A stretch of DNA of 35,472 bases. It comes from an uncultured Lachnospiraceae bacterium (GTDB lineage: Bacteria; Bacillota; Clostridia; Lachnospirales; Lachnospiraceae). Positions 22,875 to 30,689 of the stretch are shown piece after piece. The notes under the pieces are model-generated. The model did no database searches and had not been told where the DNA came from. It saw only the letters and a program-made list of their open reading frames with translations. Position numbers and translations under genes: made by a program. The DNA lies in NCBI GenBank assembly GCA_934343915.1, contig CAKRIL010000031.1, positions 1-35,472 of the forward strand, written 5' to 3'. The first letter of the stretch is position 1. The number at the start of each line of letters is the position of its first letter.

Positions 22875-23603
22875 ATGAAAGAAAAAATATACACAATTCC
22901 CGTCAATGATGCCTTCACAAGCACCTGTGAGTGTCCTGTATGCGTGATGTACAAGACGCTTGAGGACAACAGTGTTGAATACACAATGGGACCAAGCTAC
23001 ATGGAGGATGACGTAAGAAGCGAGACAGACCGCCTCGGCTTCTGTGAGAAACATATAAAACAGGTCTACCACATGGATAACCGCCTTGGAATGGCGTGGG
23101 TTATGAAGACACATTTTGATAAGGTGATAGATGATGTTGAAAAGCTTCAGAAGAAGTCCGGCTCAAAATCCGGCTCATTTTTTAAGAAAAACACAGAAGG
23201 AAGTCCTCTTCTGTCATACCTTCACACACTCAACAATTCATGCTTCATCTGCGAACGGATTGAGAATGTGTTTATGAGATATATTGATACTATTTTTATG
23301 CTTTGGGAGGATGACAGTGATTTCCGTGAAAAGTATAAGAACAGCAACGGCTTCTGCAATAAGCACTATGAGATACTGACCGCTGAAGCAAAAAAGAAGC
23401 TGCATGGCAGCTCCCTTGAAGAATTTACTACCATCACGGACAAGCTCTATCTTGACAATATGAAGCGTGTCCGTGACGACATTGCATGGTTTATCAATAA
23501 ATTTGATTACAAATATAAGGATGAACCTTGGAAAAATGCCCGTGACTCGGTTATCCGCTCAGTCACTAAGGCTGACAGCATTATTGATGTGAGTGAAAAA
23601 TAA
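22875..23603 (+). CDS. DUF6062 family protein with duplicated Cys/His motif
   Basis: A 242-residue cytoplasmic protein that resembles the Clostridial DUF6062 family; function unknown. Two similar modules are visible. The first has CPVC at residues 20-23 and FCEKH at 56-60. The second has CFIC at 123-126 and FCNKH at 160-164. Each CxxC plus FCxxH pair could bind one metal, probably zinc. GGAG lies about 8 bases before the ATG. Transcription is divergent from mocR and convergent with the LtaS-like gene, with which its last 23 bases overlap in antisense. Confidence 0.8.
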   Translation: MKEKIYTIPVNDAFTSTCECPVCVMYKTLEDNSVEYTMGPSYMEDDVRSETDRLGFCEKHIKQVYHMDNRLGMAWVMKTHFDKVIDDVEKLQKKSGSKSGSFFKKNTEGSPLLSYLHTLNNSCFICERIENVFMRYIDTIFMLWEDDSDFREKYKNSNGFCNKHYEILTAEAKKKLHGSSLEEFTTITDKLYLDNMKRVRDDIAWFINKFDYKYKDEPWKNARDSVIRSVTKADSIIDVSEK

Positions 23604-25671
23604 ACAAGCTTGTACTTGAAAGCTTTATTCCGTCTTTTCCTCTCTGAACTATTGCGATGGAGTCCCCTTCCTTGAGGGTGATTCCATCCACAAGCAGTAC
23701 CTCTTCGCTTGAGAAGATAGTCTCAACATATTCGTTATTAACCATCACATAGCTGAACTCGGTAAAATTCTCACCCGTCACAATAAAATGATTTTCCGCG
23801 TTGCTTACATTCTTTATGGTGATAGGCTTATGTCCCATCTGAAGATTGGTCTGTGAGTATGGAAGTTCTCCGCCATACACATCCTTATCACCGTATAAAA
23901 TATCATACTCAAGCACGCGGAGACCCTCAAGGTATTCATCATAGTCATCGGTATGTCTGAGTGTGCTGTGATACTTCGAGATAGCACCGCCGTCCATTCC
24001 GAGCATATCAAGGACATGGCTTGTGAGCTGGAATGCCTCGATGTCTTCATCCTGCTTTTCAAGACCGACGTTGTTCCATATAACATACTGGGTGGTATAT
24101 GTGTCGCCTCCGCTTAAGTCTTCGTCAGTAATATCGAATGCCGGAAGATGATCTCCATACATTACAAGCACGGTAGGCTCATTATTGGCACGCAGGGCAG
24201 TAATAAGCTCATTTACAAAATCATCCATCTGATGAGCCTGATTAATATAGTATGTAAACGGCTTAACATAATCCTCTATTGTCTCACCCGATGCCTTAAT
24301 ATCCGTACTCTTAATCTCATAATCAGACGGATAATCTCCATGTCCCTGCACCGATATGGTATAGATGAAATCGCTTCCCTCCGACGATTGCAGTATCTCA
24401 ATAATCTGTGAGGTGAGTATGCTGTCATCTGCCCAGCCTATATCGTTGTACTCTATATCATTCATATATTCTATGGATGTGAATGTATCGAATCCAAGCT
24501 GCGAAAATACCGTATTTCTGTCATAGAAGGTACCATCATTGTCATGCACTGCATTGGTCGTATAGCCATATTTCTTAAGGTCATAGCATATTGAATCGCA
24601 TGCACTGTGTGAAAGCACCGTCTTATACGGATATTCACCAGGTCCGAAGTCATCAAGATTCATTCCCGATATAATCTCGAACTCCGTATTCGCCGTTCCG
24701 GCGCCCACCGAAGGCACTGACAGAAAGCCCGTCGGATAATACCTATACAGCTTTTCAAGTGTAGGAAGAACAACCATACCATACTCTACATCCTTTAAAA
24801 GCTGTGGGTCGAACAATGATTCCAGCTGTAAGAATATAATATTCGGACGCTCCTTGGTCGGCTTAATCTCCTCCGGCTCATCAGGCTGCACGGCTGTTGT
24901 CTCCTGAACATAATCCTGTGTCGTCTCCTCCTGTGCCGTGCTCTCCTCAGCCTTTTGGCTTTCAAGCTGGTCTATCTTCTCAAGAATCTCCTTGATTGTG
25001 TCCTCATTGTATTCCTTAGGCTTATCTATTCCGCTGTTTAACAGGCTGTTGGAAAAGCAGTATGCAAATCCATATTCATCATAAGCATTTCCAATGTTTC
25101 CGAAATTGCGTGCCAGCACACCGACGGATAATCCTATTCTTGTAACGCCCCATACGACGAACCAAAATGAGAGGACAACTACAAGTGCCTTAAAATAATT
25201 GATTTTTTCTTTATGCTTCGGTGCCTTGAACCACCATACAATCATTGCCGCAATGAATAATACAGCTGCAATGATAATAATTACAATCTGCACATTGGTA
25301 AGATATACAGGTGCTACCTTGAACGCATACTCCAACAGCTTAAAATCCTGTGCCGTAAACGGCGTATGTCTGAAGCCTCTGACCACAAAATTGACCACAC
25401 CGCATACAATCCACAGACCACATATCAGAGTAATCGTGAACACCTTTCTGTGTACCAGCACCGCGAACGACATTGTAAAAAGCACAAGCATCACACCGTA
25501 AATAAAGCACAGCGGGTTGGTCACCATAAACTGCAGCCCTTCCAGTATCGAACGTCTGCTGAACATCTCAACTACTAAATTGACGAGAATTGCCAGTAAG
25601 ATAAATCCTACCGGCAAACTGAATTTAGCGCTTTTTATTTTTTCGTTAAATCTTTTAAATTTCTCTTTCAT
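23581..25671 (-). CDS. LtaS-like membrane phosphoglycerol transferase (sulfatase fold)
   Basis: LtaS-type enzymes transfer glycerophosphate to a lipid anchor or glycan on the outer face of the membrane. Four to five membrane helices fill residues about 18-185, followed by a Thr/Glu/Gln linker (240-275). The sulfatase-like domain (about 277-600) has the metal Glu284 in LQLESLF, the nucleophile Thr326 in GAGTANTEFE, and YGDHLP. A further C-terminal domain of about 80 residues (PITIKNVSNAENHFIVTGENF) resembles an IPT/TIG Ig-like fold and is not part of standard LtaS. The ribosome site is weak, in line with translation from the upstream DUF2225 gene 20 bases away. Whether it makes lipoteichoic acid or modifies another polymer is not clear. 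Confidence 0.88.
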   Translation of the reverse strand: MKEKFKRFNEKIKSAKFSLPVGFILLAILVNLVVEMFSRRSILEGLQFMVTNPLCFIYGVMLVLFTMSFAVLVHRKVFTITLICGLWIVCGVVNFVVRGFRHTPFTAQDFKLLEYAFKVAPVYLTNVQIVIIIIAAVLFIAAMIVWWFKAPKHKEKINYFKALVVVLSFWFVVWGVTRIGLSVGVLARNFGNIGNAYDEYGFAYCFSNSLLNSGIDKPKEYNEDTIKEILEKIDQLESQKAEESTAQEETTQDYVQETTAVQPDEPEEIKPTKERPNIIFLQLESLFDPQLLKDVEYGMVVLPTLEKLYRYYPTGFLSVPSVGAGTANTEFEIISGMNLDDFGPGEYPYKTVLSHSACDSICYDLKKYGYTTNAVHDNDGTFYDRNTVFSQLGFDTFTSIEYMNDIEYNDIGWADDSILTSQIIEILQSSEGSDFIYTISVQGHGDYPSDYEIKSTDIKASGETIEDYVKPFTYYINQAHQMDDFVNELITALRANNEPTVLVMYGDHLPAFDITDEDLSGGDTYTTQYVIWNNVGLEKQDEDIEAFQLTSHVLDMLGMDGGAISKYHSTLRHTDDYDEYLEGLRVLEYDILYGDKDVYGGELPYSQTNLQMGHKPITIKNVSNAENHFIVTGENFTEFSYVMVNNEYVETIFSSEEVLLVDGITLKEGDSIAIVQRGKDGIKLSSTSLFIFHSHQ

Positions 25672-25691
25672 AACACTTATTATAACCTTGA

Positions 25692-26534
25692 TTATTTACC
25701 CTTAATTGCTTCCTTTAAGTCTCTTGCCTTATCCTTAATCTTAGGATTAGCTGTGTTAGATACAAGAATCTTGGACAATATTCTAAGTGCTTCATCATTC
25801 TTGCCTATCTGGCGGGCAAGATTAGCCATGAGATAATCAAGTGTAGTCTCATCCATACCGCATATAGGGAAAAGCTCCCTTGATACACTCATCACAAAAC
25901 CATCATAAGCATTGGAGAGCATCTCCTTCTCATTCTTGGCACATTCCTCTTTCTGCTTATTGTAGTCTGCATCCTCAGGCTTAAGACTCTCTGCCTTGCC
26001 TCTGTACAGCCATGCAAGCTTAAGACATGTATATGCTCGCTCACTTACCTTAGCCTTCTTAATTACCGTGTTGAGGAGTGCAAGCTTGTATCTTGCAATC
26101 GCCTCATCATATGTGTATGTCTCACCTGTCTGTCCAAGACCCTTAAAATTGACCGATATGTTATCGTGTATAAGCTTAGCCTGATGTGTTGTCATATAGC
26201 TGAAGAATCTGCTGAGTGCTCCATATCCGCAGTGCGGACATACAATCACATCATACTTCACCGAGTCGATTCCCTGATACTTAGGTCTTAAATCCGGGTC
26301 TGAGCCTATGAGATGAGGCTTACCTGTCTTAACAGTCTTGGTCTTGAACTCATTGTCACATACCGGACACTGCACCTTCTTATCAAAGAGAAAATCCGCC
26401 TCATTGTACTGCGGCTCGGCATTCGACGCTGCCTGCCTGGCACTCTTCTTTTTCTCTTCATCATCATCAAATATCTTTACATTGTTCAGTCCTGTAAAGC
26501 CCATCGATGAAAGGTCGGAAAATATTTCAGACAT
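25692..26534 (-). CDS. DUF2225 family protein
   Basis: A 280-residue cytoplasmic protein with an N-terminal zinc-ribbon-like region: CPVC at 56-59 and CPHC at 99-102, with the intervening sequence typical of DUF2225. The C-terminal half is helical and repeats a TPR-like pattern (RYKLALLNTVIKKAKVSE, LAWLYRG, EALRILSKILVS). Function unknown. AAGGAAGG precedes the ATG. It lies 37 bases after glnS and 20 bases before the LtaS-like gene, all in one direction. Confidence 0.87.
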   Translation of the reverse strand: MSEIFSDLSSMGFTGLNNVKIFDDDEEKKKSARQAASNAEPQYNEADFLFDKKVQCPVCDNEFKTKTVKTGKPHLIGSDPDLRPKYQGIDSVKYDVIVCPHCGYGALSRFFSYMTTHQAKLIHDNISVNFKGLGQTGETYTYDEAIARYKLALLNTVIKKAKVSERAYTCLKLAWLYRGKAESLKPEDADYNKQKEECAKNEKEMLSNAYDGFVMSVSRELFPICGMDETTLDYLMANLARQIGKNDEALRILSKILVSNTANPKIKDKARDLKEAIKGK

Positions 26535-26571
26535 TATACTGCCTTCCTTTCTTTATTTGTCTTATAGTTGC

Positions 26572-28266
26572 TTAATTAAGCTTAAAAGAACTCTTAAGAG
26601 ATACTATTCTGTTAAATACAAGGCGGTCCTCATCAACCGGCTTTCCGTCCCTGCCGTCTACACAGAAGAAGCCGTTGCGGACGAACTGGAAGCTGTCAAG
26701 AGGCTTCGCATCCTTAACACTCTCCTCAATGTAGCAGTTATCAACCACGGTCAGCGAGTTCGGATTAATATTCATCGTTCCGTCCTCATTGTATACACCC
26801 TTTTCCTCATCGACGAGATTCTCATAGAGCTTAACCGTCGCATTTACACAATGGTGTACAGGAACCCAGTGAATTGTACCCTTAACCTTTCTTCCCTCGA
26901 AGCCTGAACCGCTCTTAGTCTCAGGGTCATAAGTACAGTGAACCTCGATAACCTTGCCGTTCTCATCCTTTACAAAGCTCTCACACTTTACAAAATATGC
27001 GTTCATAAGTCGAACCTCATTGCCCGGGAACAGACGATAGTACTTCTTAGGCGGCTCCTCCATAAAGTCCTCTCTCTCAATGTAAAGCTCTCTCTCGAAT
27101 GCAAGCTTTCTGCTTCCGAGTTCAGGATTCTCGAGGTTGTTAGGTGCATCAAGATACTCAACCTGTCCCTCAGGATAGTTATCAATCACAAGCTTAACAG
27201 GGTCAAGCACTGCCTTGATTCTGCTCTTCTTAAGTCTTAAATCATCTCTGATGCAGTACTCAAGCATCGCATAATCAACTGAGCTGTTAGCCTTGGCAAC
27301 ACCGACAAGCTCAACGAACTTCTTAATTGACTCAGGTGTATATCCTCTTCTTCTGAGTGCGCTGAGTGATACAAGACGCGGATCATCCCATCCGTCAACA
27401 ATGCCTTCCTCAACAAGCTTCTTGATATATCTCTTACCTGTAATCACGTTAGTCAGATAGAGCTTGGCAAACTCAATCTGCTTAGGTGACTCCTCCGGTG
27501 AATTCTTGTATCCGCATTCGATTACAACCCAGTCATAGAGCGGTCTGTGATCCTCGAACTCAAGTGTACATATTGAATGAGTGATTCCCTCTATTGCATC
27601 CTCAATAGGATGAGCAAAATCATACATAGGATATATGCACCACTGATCCCCGGTTCTGTGATGTGTCATATGCGCGACACGATATATTACAGGGTCCCTC
27701 ATATTGATGTTAGGTGATGCCATATCAATCTTGGCACGAAGCACCTTCTCACCATCAGCATACTTTCCTTCCTTCATCTCCTCAAAAAGACGAAGATTCT
27801 CCTCCACTGAACGGTCTCTGTAAGGGCTGTTCCTTCCCGGCTCCGTAAGAGTTCCTCTGTAAGCTCTTATCTCATCAGCCGTAAGGTCGCACACATATGC
27901 CTTGCCCTTCTTGATAAGCTTAACCGCATTCTCATACATCTGCGGGAAATAATCAGATGCAAAGTACAATCTGTCCTCCCAGTCAGCTCCAAGCCATGCA
28001 ATATCCTTCTTGATTGACTCTACGAACTCTTCCTTTTCCTTAGTCGGATTGGTGTCATCGAATCTCATGTTGAACTTACCGCCATACTTCACGGCAAGAC
28101 CGTAATTAAGTAAAATAGACTTGGCATGTCCTATATGAAGATATCCGTTAGGCTCAGGCGGGAAACGTGTCTTCACAACCTGACAATGCCCTTCGGCAAG
28201 ATCCTTCTCTATAATCTGTTCAATAAAATTCTTTGAAACAACTTCTTCGTTATTATTGTTATCCAT
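26572..28266 (-). CDS. glnS: Glutaminyl-tRNA synthetase
   Basis: This class I enzyme attaches Gln to tRNA-Gln. The 564-residue length, the HIGH motif (GYLHIGH, 41-47) and the DDTNP block are canonical, as are the C-terminal anticodon-binding beta-barrels. The KMSKS-type loop reads VITGKR at residues 274-279; the corresponding E. coli sequence is VMSKR, so the usual Ser is a Gly here. The presence of GlnRS means the organism charges tRNA-Gln directly, as many Lachnospiraceae do. A promoter with 17-base spacing lies upstream, and DUF2225 and LtaS-like genes follow. Confidence 0.97.
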   Translation of the reverse strand: MDNNNNEEVVSKNFIEQIIEKDLAEGHCQVVKTRFPPEPNGYLHIGHAKSILLNYGLAVKYGGKFNMRFDDTNPTKEKEEFVESIKKDIAWLGADWEDRLYFASDYFPQMYENAVKLIKKGKAYVCDLTADEIRAYRGTLTEPGRNSPYRDRSVEENLRLFEEMKEGKYADGEKVLRAKIDMASPNINMRDPVIYRVAHMTHHRTGDQWCIYPMYDFAHPIEDAIEGITHSICTLEFEDHRPLYDWVVIECGYKNSPEESPKQIEFAKLYLTNVITGKRYIKKLVEEGIVDGWDDPRLVSLSALRRRGYTPESIKKFVELVGVAKANSSVDYAMLEYCIRDDLRLKKSRIKAVLDPVKLVIDNYPEGQVEYLDAPNNLENPELGSRKLAFERELYIEREDFMEEPPKKYYRLFPGNEVRLMNAYFVKCESFVKDENGKVIEVHCTYDPETKSGSGFEGRKVKGTIHWVPVHHCVNATVKLYENLVDEEKGVYNEDGTMNINPNSLTVVDNCYIEESVKDAKPLDSFQFVRNGFFCVDGRDGKPVDEDRLVFNRIVSLKSSFKLN

Positions 28267-28304
28267 AGAAAATATATCTCCTTTGAATCTTTTTCCATTC
28301 TGTT

Positions 28305-28333
28305 ATTGTAACACAGGCACAGCCTTTAAGTAA
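28305..28333 (-). promoter_or_regulatory. glnS promoter
   Basis: On the minus strand TTACTT (28328-28333) and TACAAT (28305-28310) are separated by 17 bases, about 40 bases ahead of the glnS ATG. Confidence 0.55.
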
Positions 28334-28361
28334 ATACCTTTTTACAGGTATATCCATGCGG

Positions 28362-29540
28362 CTAGCACAATGCTCCGTACACGGTATTTAACAGCTTTCT
28401 TACAAGCCTGTCATCCGTTCCGTCGCACTTTTGAATTACATACATTATTACCATATTTTCTATCGGGTCTACAAGAAAATAATTGCCTGTCCAGCCGTCC
28501 CAGCCGAACGCACCGAGCTGTACGCTGCAGCCTGCCTTGTGAGGTGTATCCATGACACGGCATAGATTTCCGTAGCCATAGCCGCGCAGTGTCTCCCATG
28601 TCAGGTCAGCCCTGCACTCATCCGAGAGCTGATTGCTTCCCATGAACTCAACCGTGTATGGCGAAAGAATTCTCACGCCGTCAAGTGTGCCGCCGTTGGC
28701 GAGCATCATTGCGAATCGTCCGTAATCGCTCACGGTTGATACAAGTCCTGCTCCGCCGGACTCGAATGCAGGTCTCTCATCATACCCTTCCATTCCAAGA
28801 TGCTTCTCCTTATCAAGTGCAAGCACGCCCGGCTCAATCACCTTGTATATCTGTGAGAAGCGTTCCTTCTTGTCATCAGGCACATAAAAATCCGTATCAT
28901 TCATACCCAATGGTTCAAATATTTCCTTCTTTAGGAATTCACCAAATCTCATTCCCGAAACAGCCTCTACCACCGCACCGAGAACATCCGCTTCCGTTCC
29001 GTATCTCCAATGTGCTCCCGGCTCGAATGCAAGCGGCTGCAATGCAATTCTTCTTATGAAATCCATTGTTCCCGTCTTGACACCCATATCCTGCTCGCCG
29101 CTTATCGTATCATACAAAAAAGCCATCCTTCTTCCTGCCTCATCGCCAAGATCAGGATATACCGTACCGGCAGTCATATTCATCAGATCCCTTACCGTCA
29201 TCTCCTTCTGTGAAGGGACAACATCATCCCCTGACACTACCTTCATATTCTCAACTGCAAATTCAGGAAGGTATGCGGCAACAGGACTGTATAAGTCAAG
29301 AATGCCTCTCTCCATAAGTATGAGTGCCGCAGTCGAGGTTATCGGCTTGGTCATGGAGAAGCATCTGAAAATCGTGTCATGTGACATCTTATAGTCTCTC
29401 TCCATGTCAGCATAGCCTGTATCGTAGTAGAATCTCTCCTTACAATCCTTGAACACCGCAACGCTCGCTCCGGCAGCATGTCCGTTCTTAACGTATTCCT
29501 CAAAAAGCTTCCTAACGTTCTCAAGTCTTTTATTATCCAT
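28362..29540 (-). CDS. Serine hydrolase of the beta-lactamase/esterase family
   Basis: A 392-residue enzyme of the class C beta-lactamase fold that includes esterases and D-alanyl-peptidases. The catalytic SxxK is SMTK (Ser62, Lys65). The usual YxN position is occupied by YGT (180-182), as in some esterase-like clades. There is no signal peptide, so it is cytoplasmic and is unlikely to be a resistance beta-lactamase. The start at 29540 is supported by GAGG about 7 bases upstream; the Met at 29564 lacks a site. It is divergent from the alpha/beta hydrolase. Substrate unknown. Confidence 0.88.
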   Translation of the reverse strand: MDNKRLENVRKLFEEYVKNGHAAGASVAVFKDCKERFYYDTGYADMERDYKMSHDTIFRCFSMTKPITSTAALILMERGILDLYSPVAAYLPEFAVENMKVVSGDDVVPSQKEMTVRDLMNMTAGTVYPDLGDEAGRRMAFLYDTISGEQDMGVKTGTMDFIRRIALQPLAFEPGAHWRYGTEADVLGAVVEAVSGMRFGEFLKKEIFEPLGMNDTDFYVPDDKKERFSQIYKVIEPGVLALDKEKHLGMEGYDERPAFESGGAGLVSTVSDYGRFAMMLANGGTLDGVRILSPYTVEFMGSNQLSDECRADLTWETLRGYGYGNLCRVMDTPHKAGCSVQLGAFGWDGWTGNYFLVDPIENMVIMYVIQKCDGTDDRLVRKLLNTVYGALC

Positions 29541-29629
29541 GATTTTCCTCTTTCCACGATTCACGTATCGTTATTTTTATGAGACTAAACTCACATAAAA
29601 CTATATCTATTGTAACACCATAATTGTGT

Positions 29630-29657
29630 TTGTAAAAGAAATTTTTCATGTTATACT
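29630..29657 (+). promoter_or_regulatory. Promoter of the alpha/beta hydrolase gene
   Basis: TTGTAA (29630-29635) and TATACT (29652-29657) with 16 bases between them, followed by an AAAGGAGG ribosome site before the ATG at 29694. Confidence 0.5.
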
Positions 29658-29693
29658 TAATATATTATAACAAATATACAAAAGGAGGTTCCT

Positions 29694-30689
29694 ATGAAAA
29701 AGAAAGCAAAAACTGCCATAACAATAACTGCTGCCGCAGCCGCCGTATCCACTTCTGCCGGTTATCTGCTCACCGCATTCTGCCTTAAAAAATCGGGATT
29801 TTTAGCTGACCGCTATTGGAAGCCCCAGCATACGGACATAAATACACTTACTCCGGGAACTCCAAAATATATTATCGAAAAGAATTATCTTACAGCCATG
29901 GAACGCATGATGGAATGGTATAAGACCGCCAAGCGTGAAGACCTTACCATAACCTCGCGCGACGGTTTTAAGCTTGCAGGTCATATATTCCCTGCCAAAA
30001 ATCCGACTCATGACTGGGTAATGCTTGTTCACGGCTACCGCGATGTTCCCGTCAACATCCTCACCTATGCACTGGCTTATATAGAGCGCGGCTACAACGT
30101 ATTCTATCTTGAACAGCGCGCCCACGGCGACAGCGAAGGTAAATATATCGGAATGGGATATCCCGAACATTTTGACCTGTTAGACTGGATTGACGTAATT
30201 ATTTCACGCGATTCAGATGCAAGAATAGTTCTTCACGGTCATTCAATGGGGGCCTCCACAATACTTATGGCAACAGGTGAGCCGTCCATTCCTGACAACG
30301 TGATATGTGCAATCGCCGACTGCGGTTTTTCTTCAATCAACGGGGAATTCACATTCAACCTGAATCGAATGTTTCACATTCCGGCCTTTCCTGCCCTGTA
30401 CACAGCCAATATGGCTTCACGCATCAAAACAGGTCTCGATTTCAGAAAAGGCGATGTCATCAGCTATGTAAAAAGGAGCCACACACCTACCTTCTTCATC
30501 CACGGCGACAGCGATATATTCGTACCTACCTCCATGGTGTATGAACTGTACAACGCCGCGGCATGCGAAAAGCAGCTCTATGTTGCCAAAGGAGCTGCTC
30601 ATGTTGATTCGCAATATATCGACCCTGAGCTGTACTACTCTCAGGTATTCTCTTTTATTGATAAATATCGTACTTCTTCCCGTCCTTGA
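29694..30689 (+). CDS. Membrane-anchored alpha/beta hydrolase
   Basis: A 331-residue serine hydrolase with an N-terminal hydrophobic segment (about residues 8-30) that should anchor it in the membrane or export it. The catalytic triad is visible: Ser184 in GHSMGA, Asp274 in HGDSDIFVP and His303 in KGAAHVDS. HGYRD (113-117) forms the oxyanion region. It resembles the BAAT/YqkD-like hydrolases of Firmicutes, whose substrates are mostly unknown. AAAGGAGG gives a strong start. Its last 35 bases overlap the 3' end of the convergent GH31 gene. Confidence 0.88.
   Translation: MKKKAKTAITITAAAAAVSTSAGYLLTAFCLKKSGFLADRYWKPQHTDINTLTPGTPKYIIEKNYLTAMERMMEWYKTAKREDLTITSRDGFKLAGHIFPAKNPTHDWVMLVHGYRDVPVNILTYALAYIERGYNVFYLEQRAHGDSEGKYIGMGYPEHFDLLDWIDVIISRDSDARIVLHGHSMGASTILMATGEPSIPDNVICAIADCGFSSINGEFTFNLNRMFHIPAFPALYTANMASRIKTGLDFRKGDVISYVKRSHTPTFFIHGDSDIFVPTSMVYELYNAAACEKQLYVAKGAAHVDSQYIDPELYYSQVFSFIDKYRTSSRP

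Noticed and set aside
28362..29540. Antibiotic-resistance beta-lactamase
   Set aside because: SxxK is present but there is no signal peptide and the YxN motif is YGT, as in esterase-like relatives.
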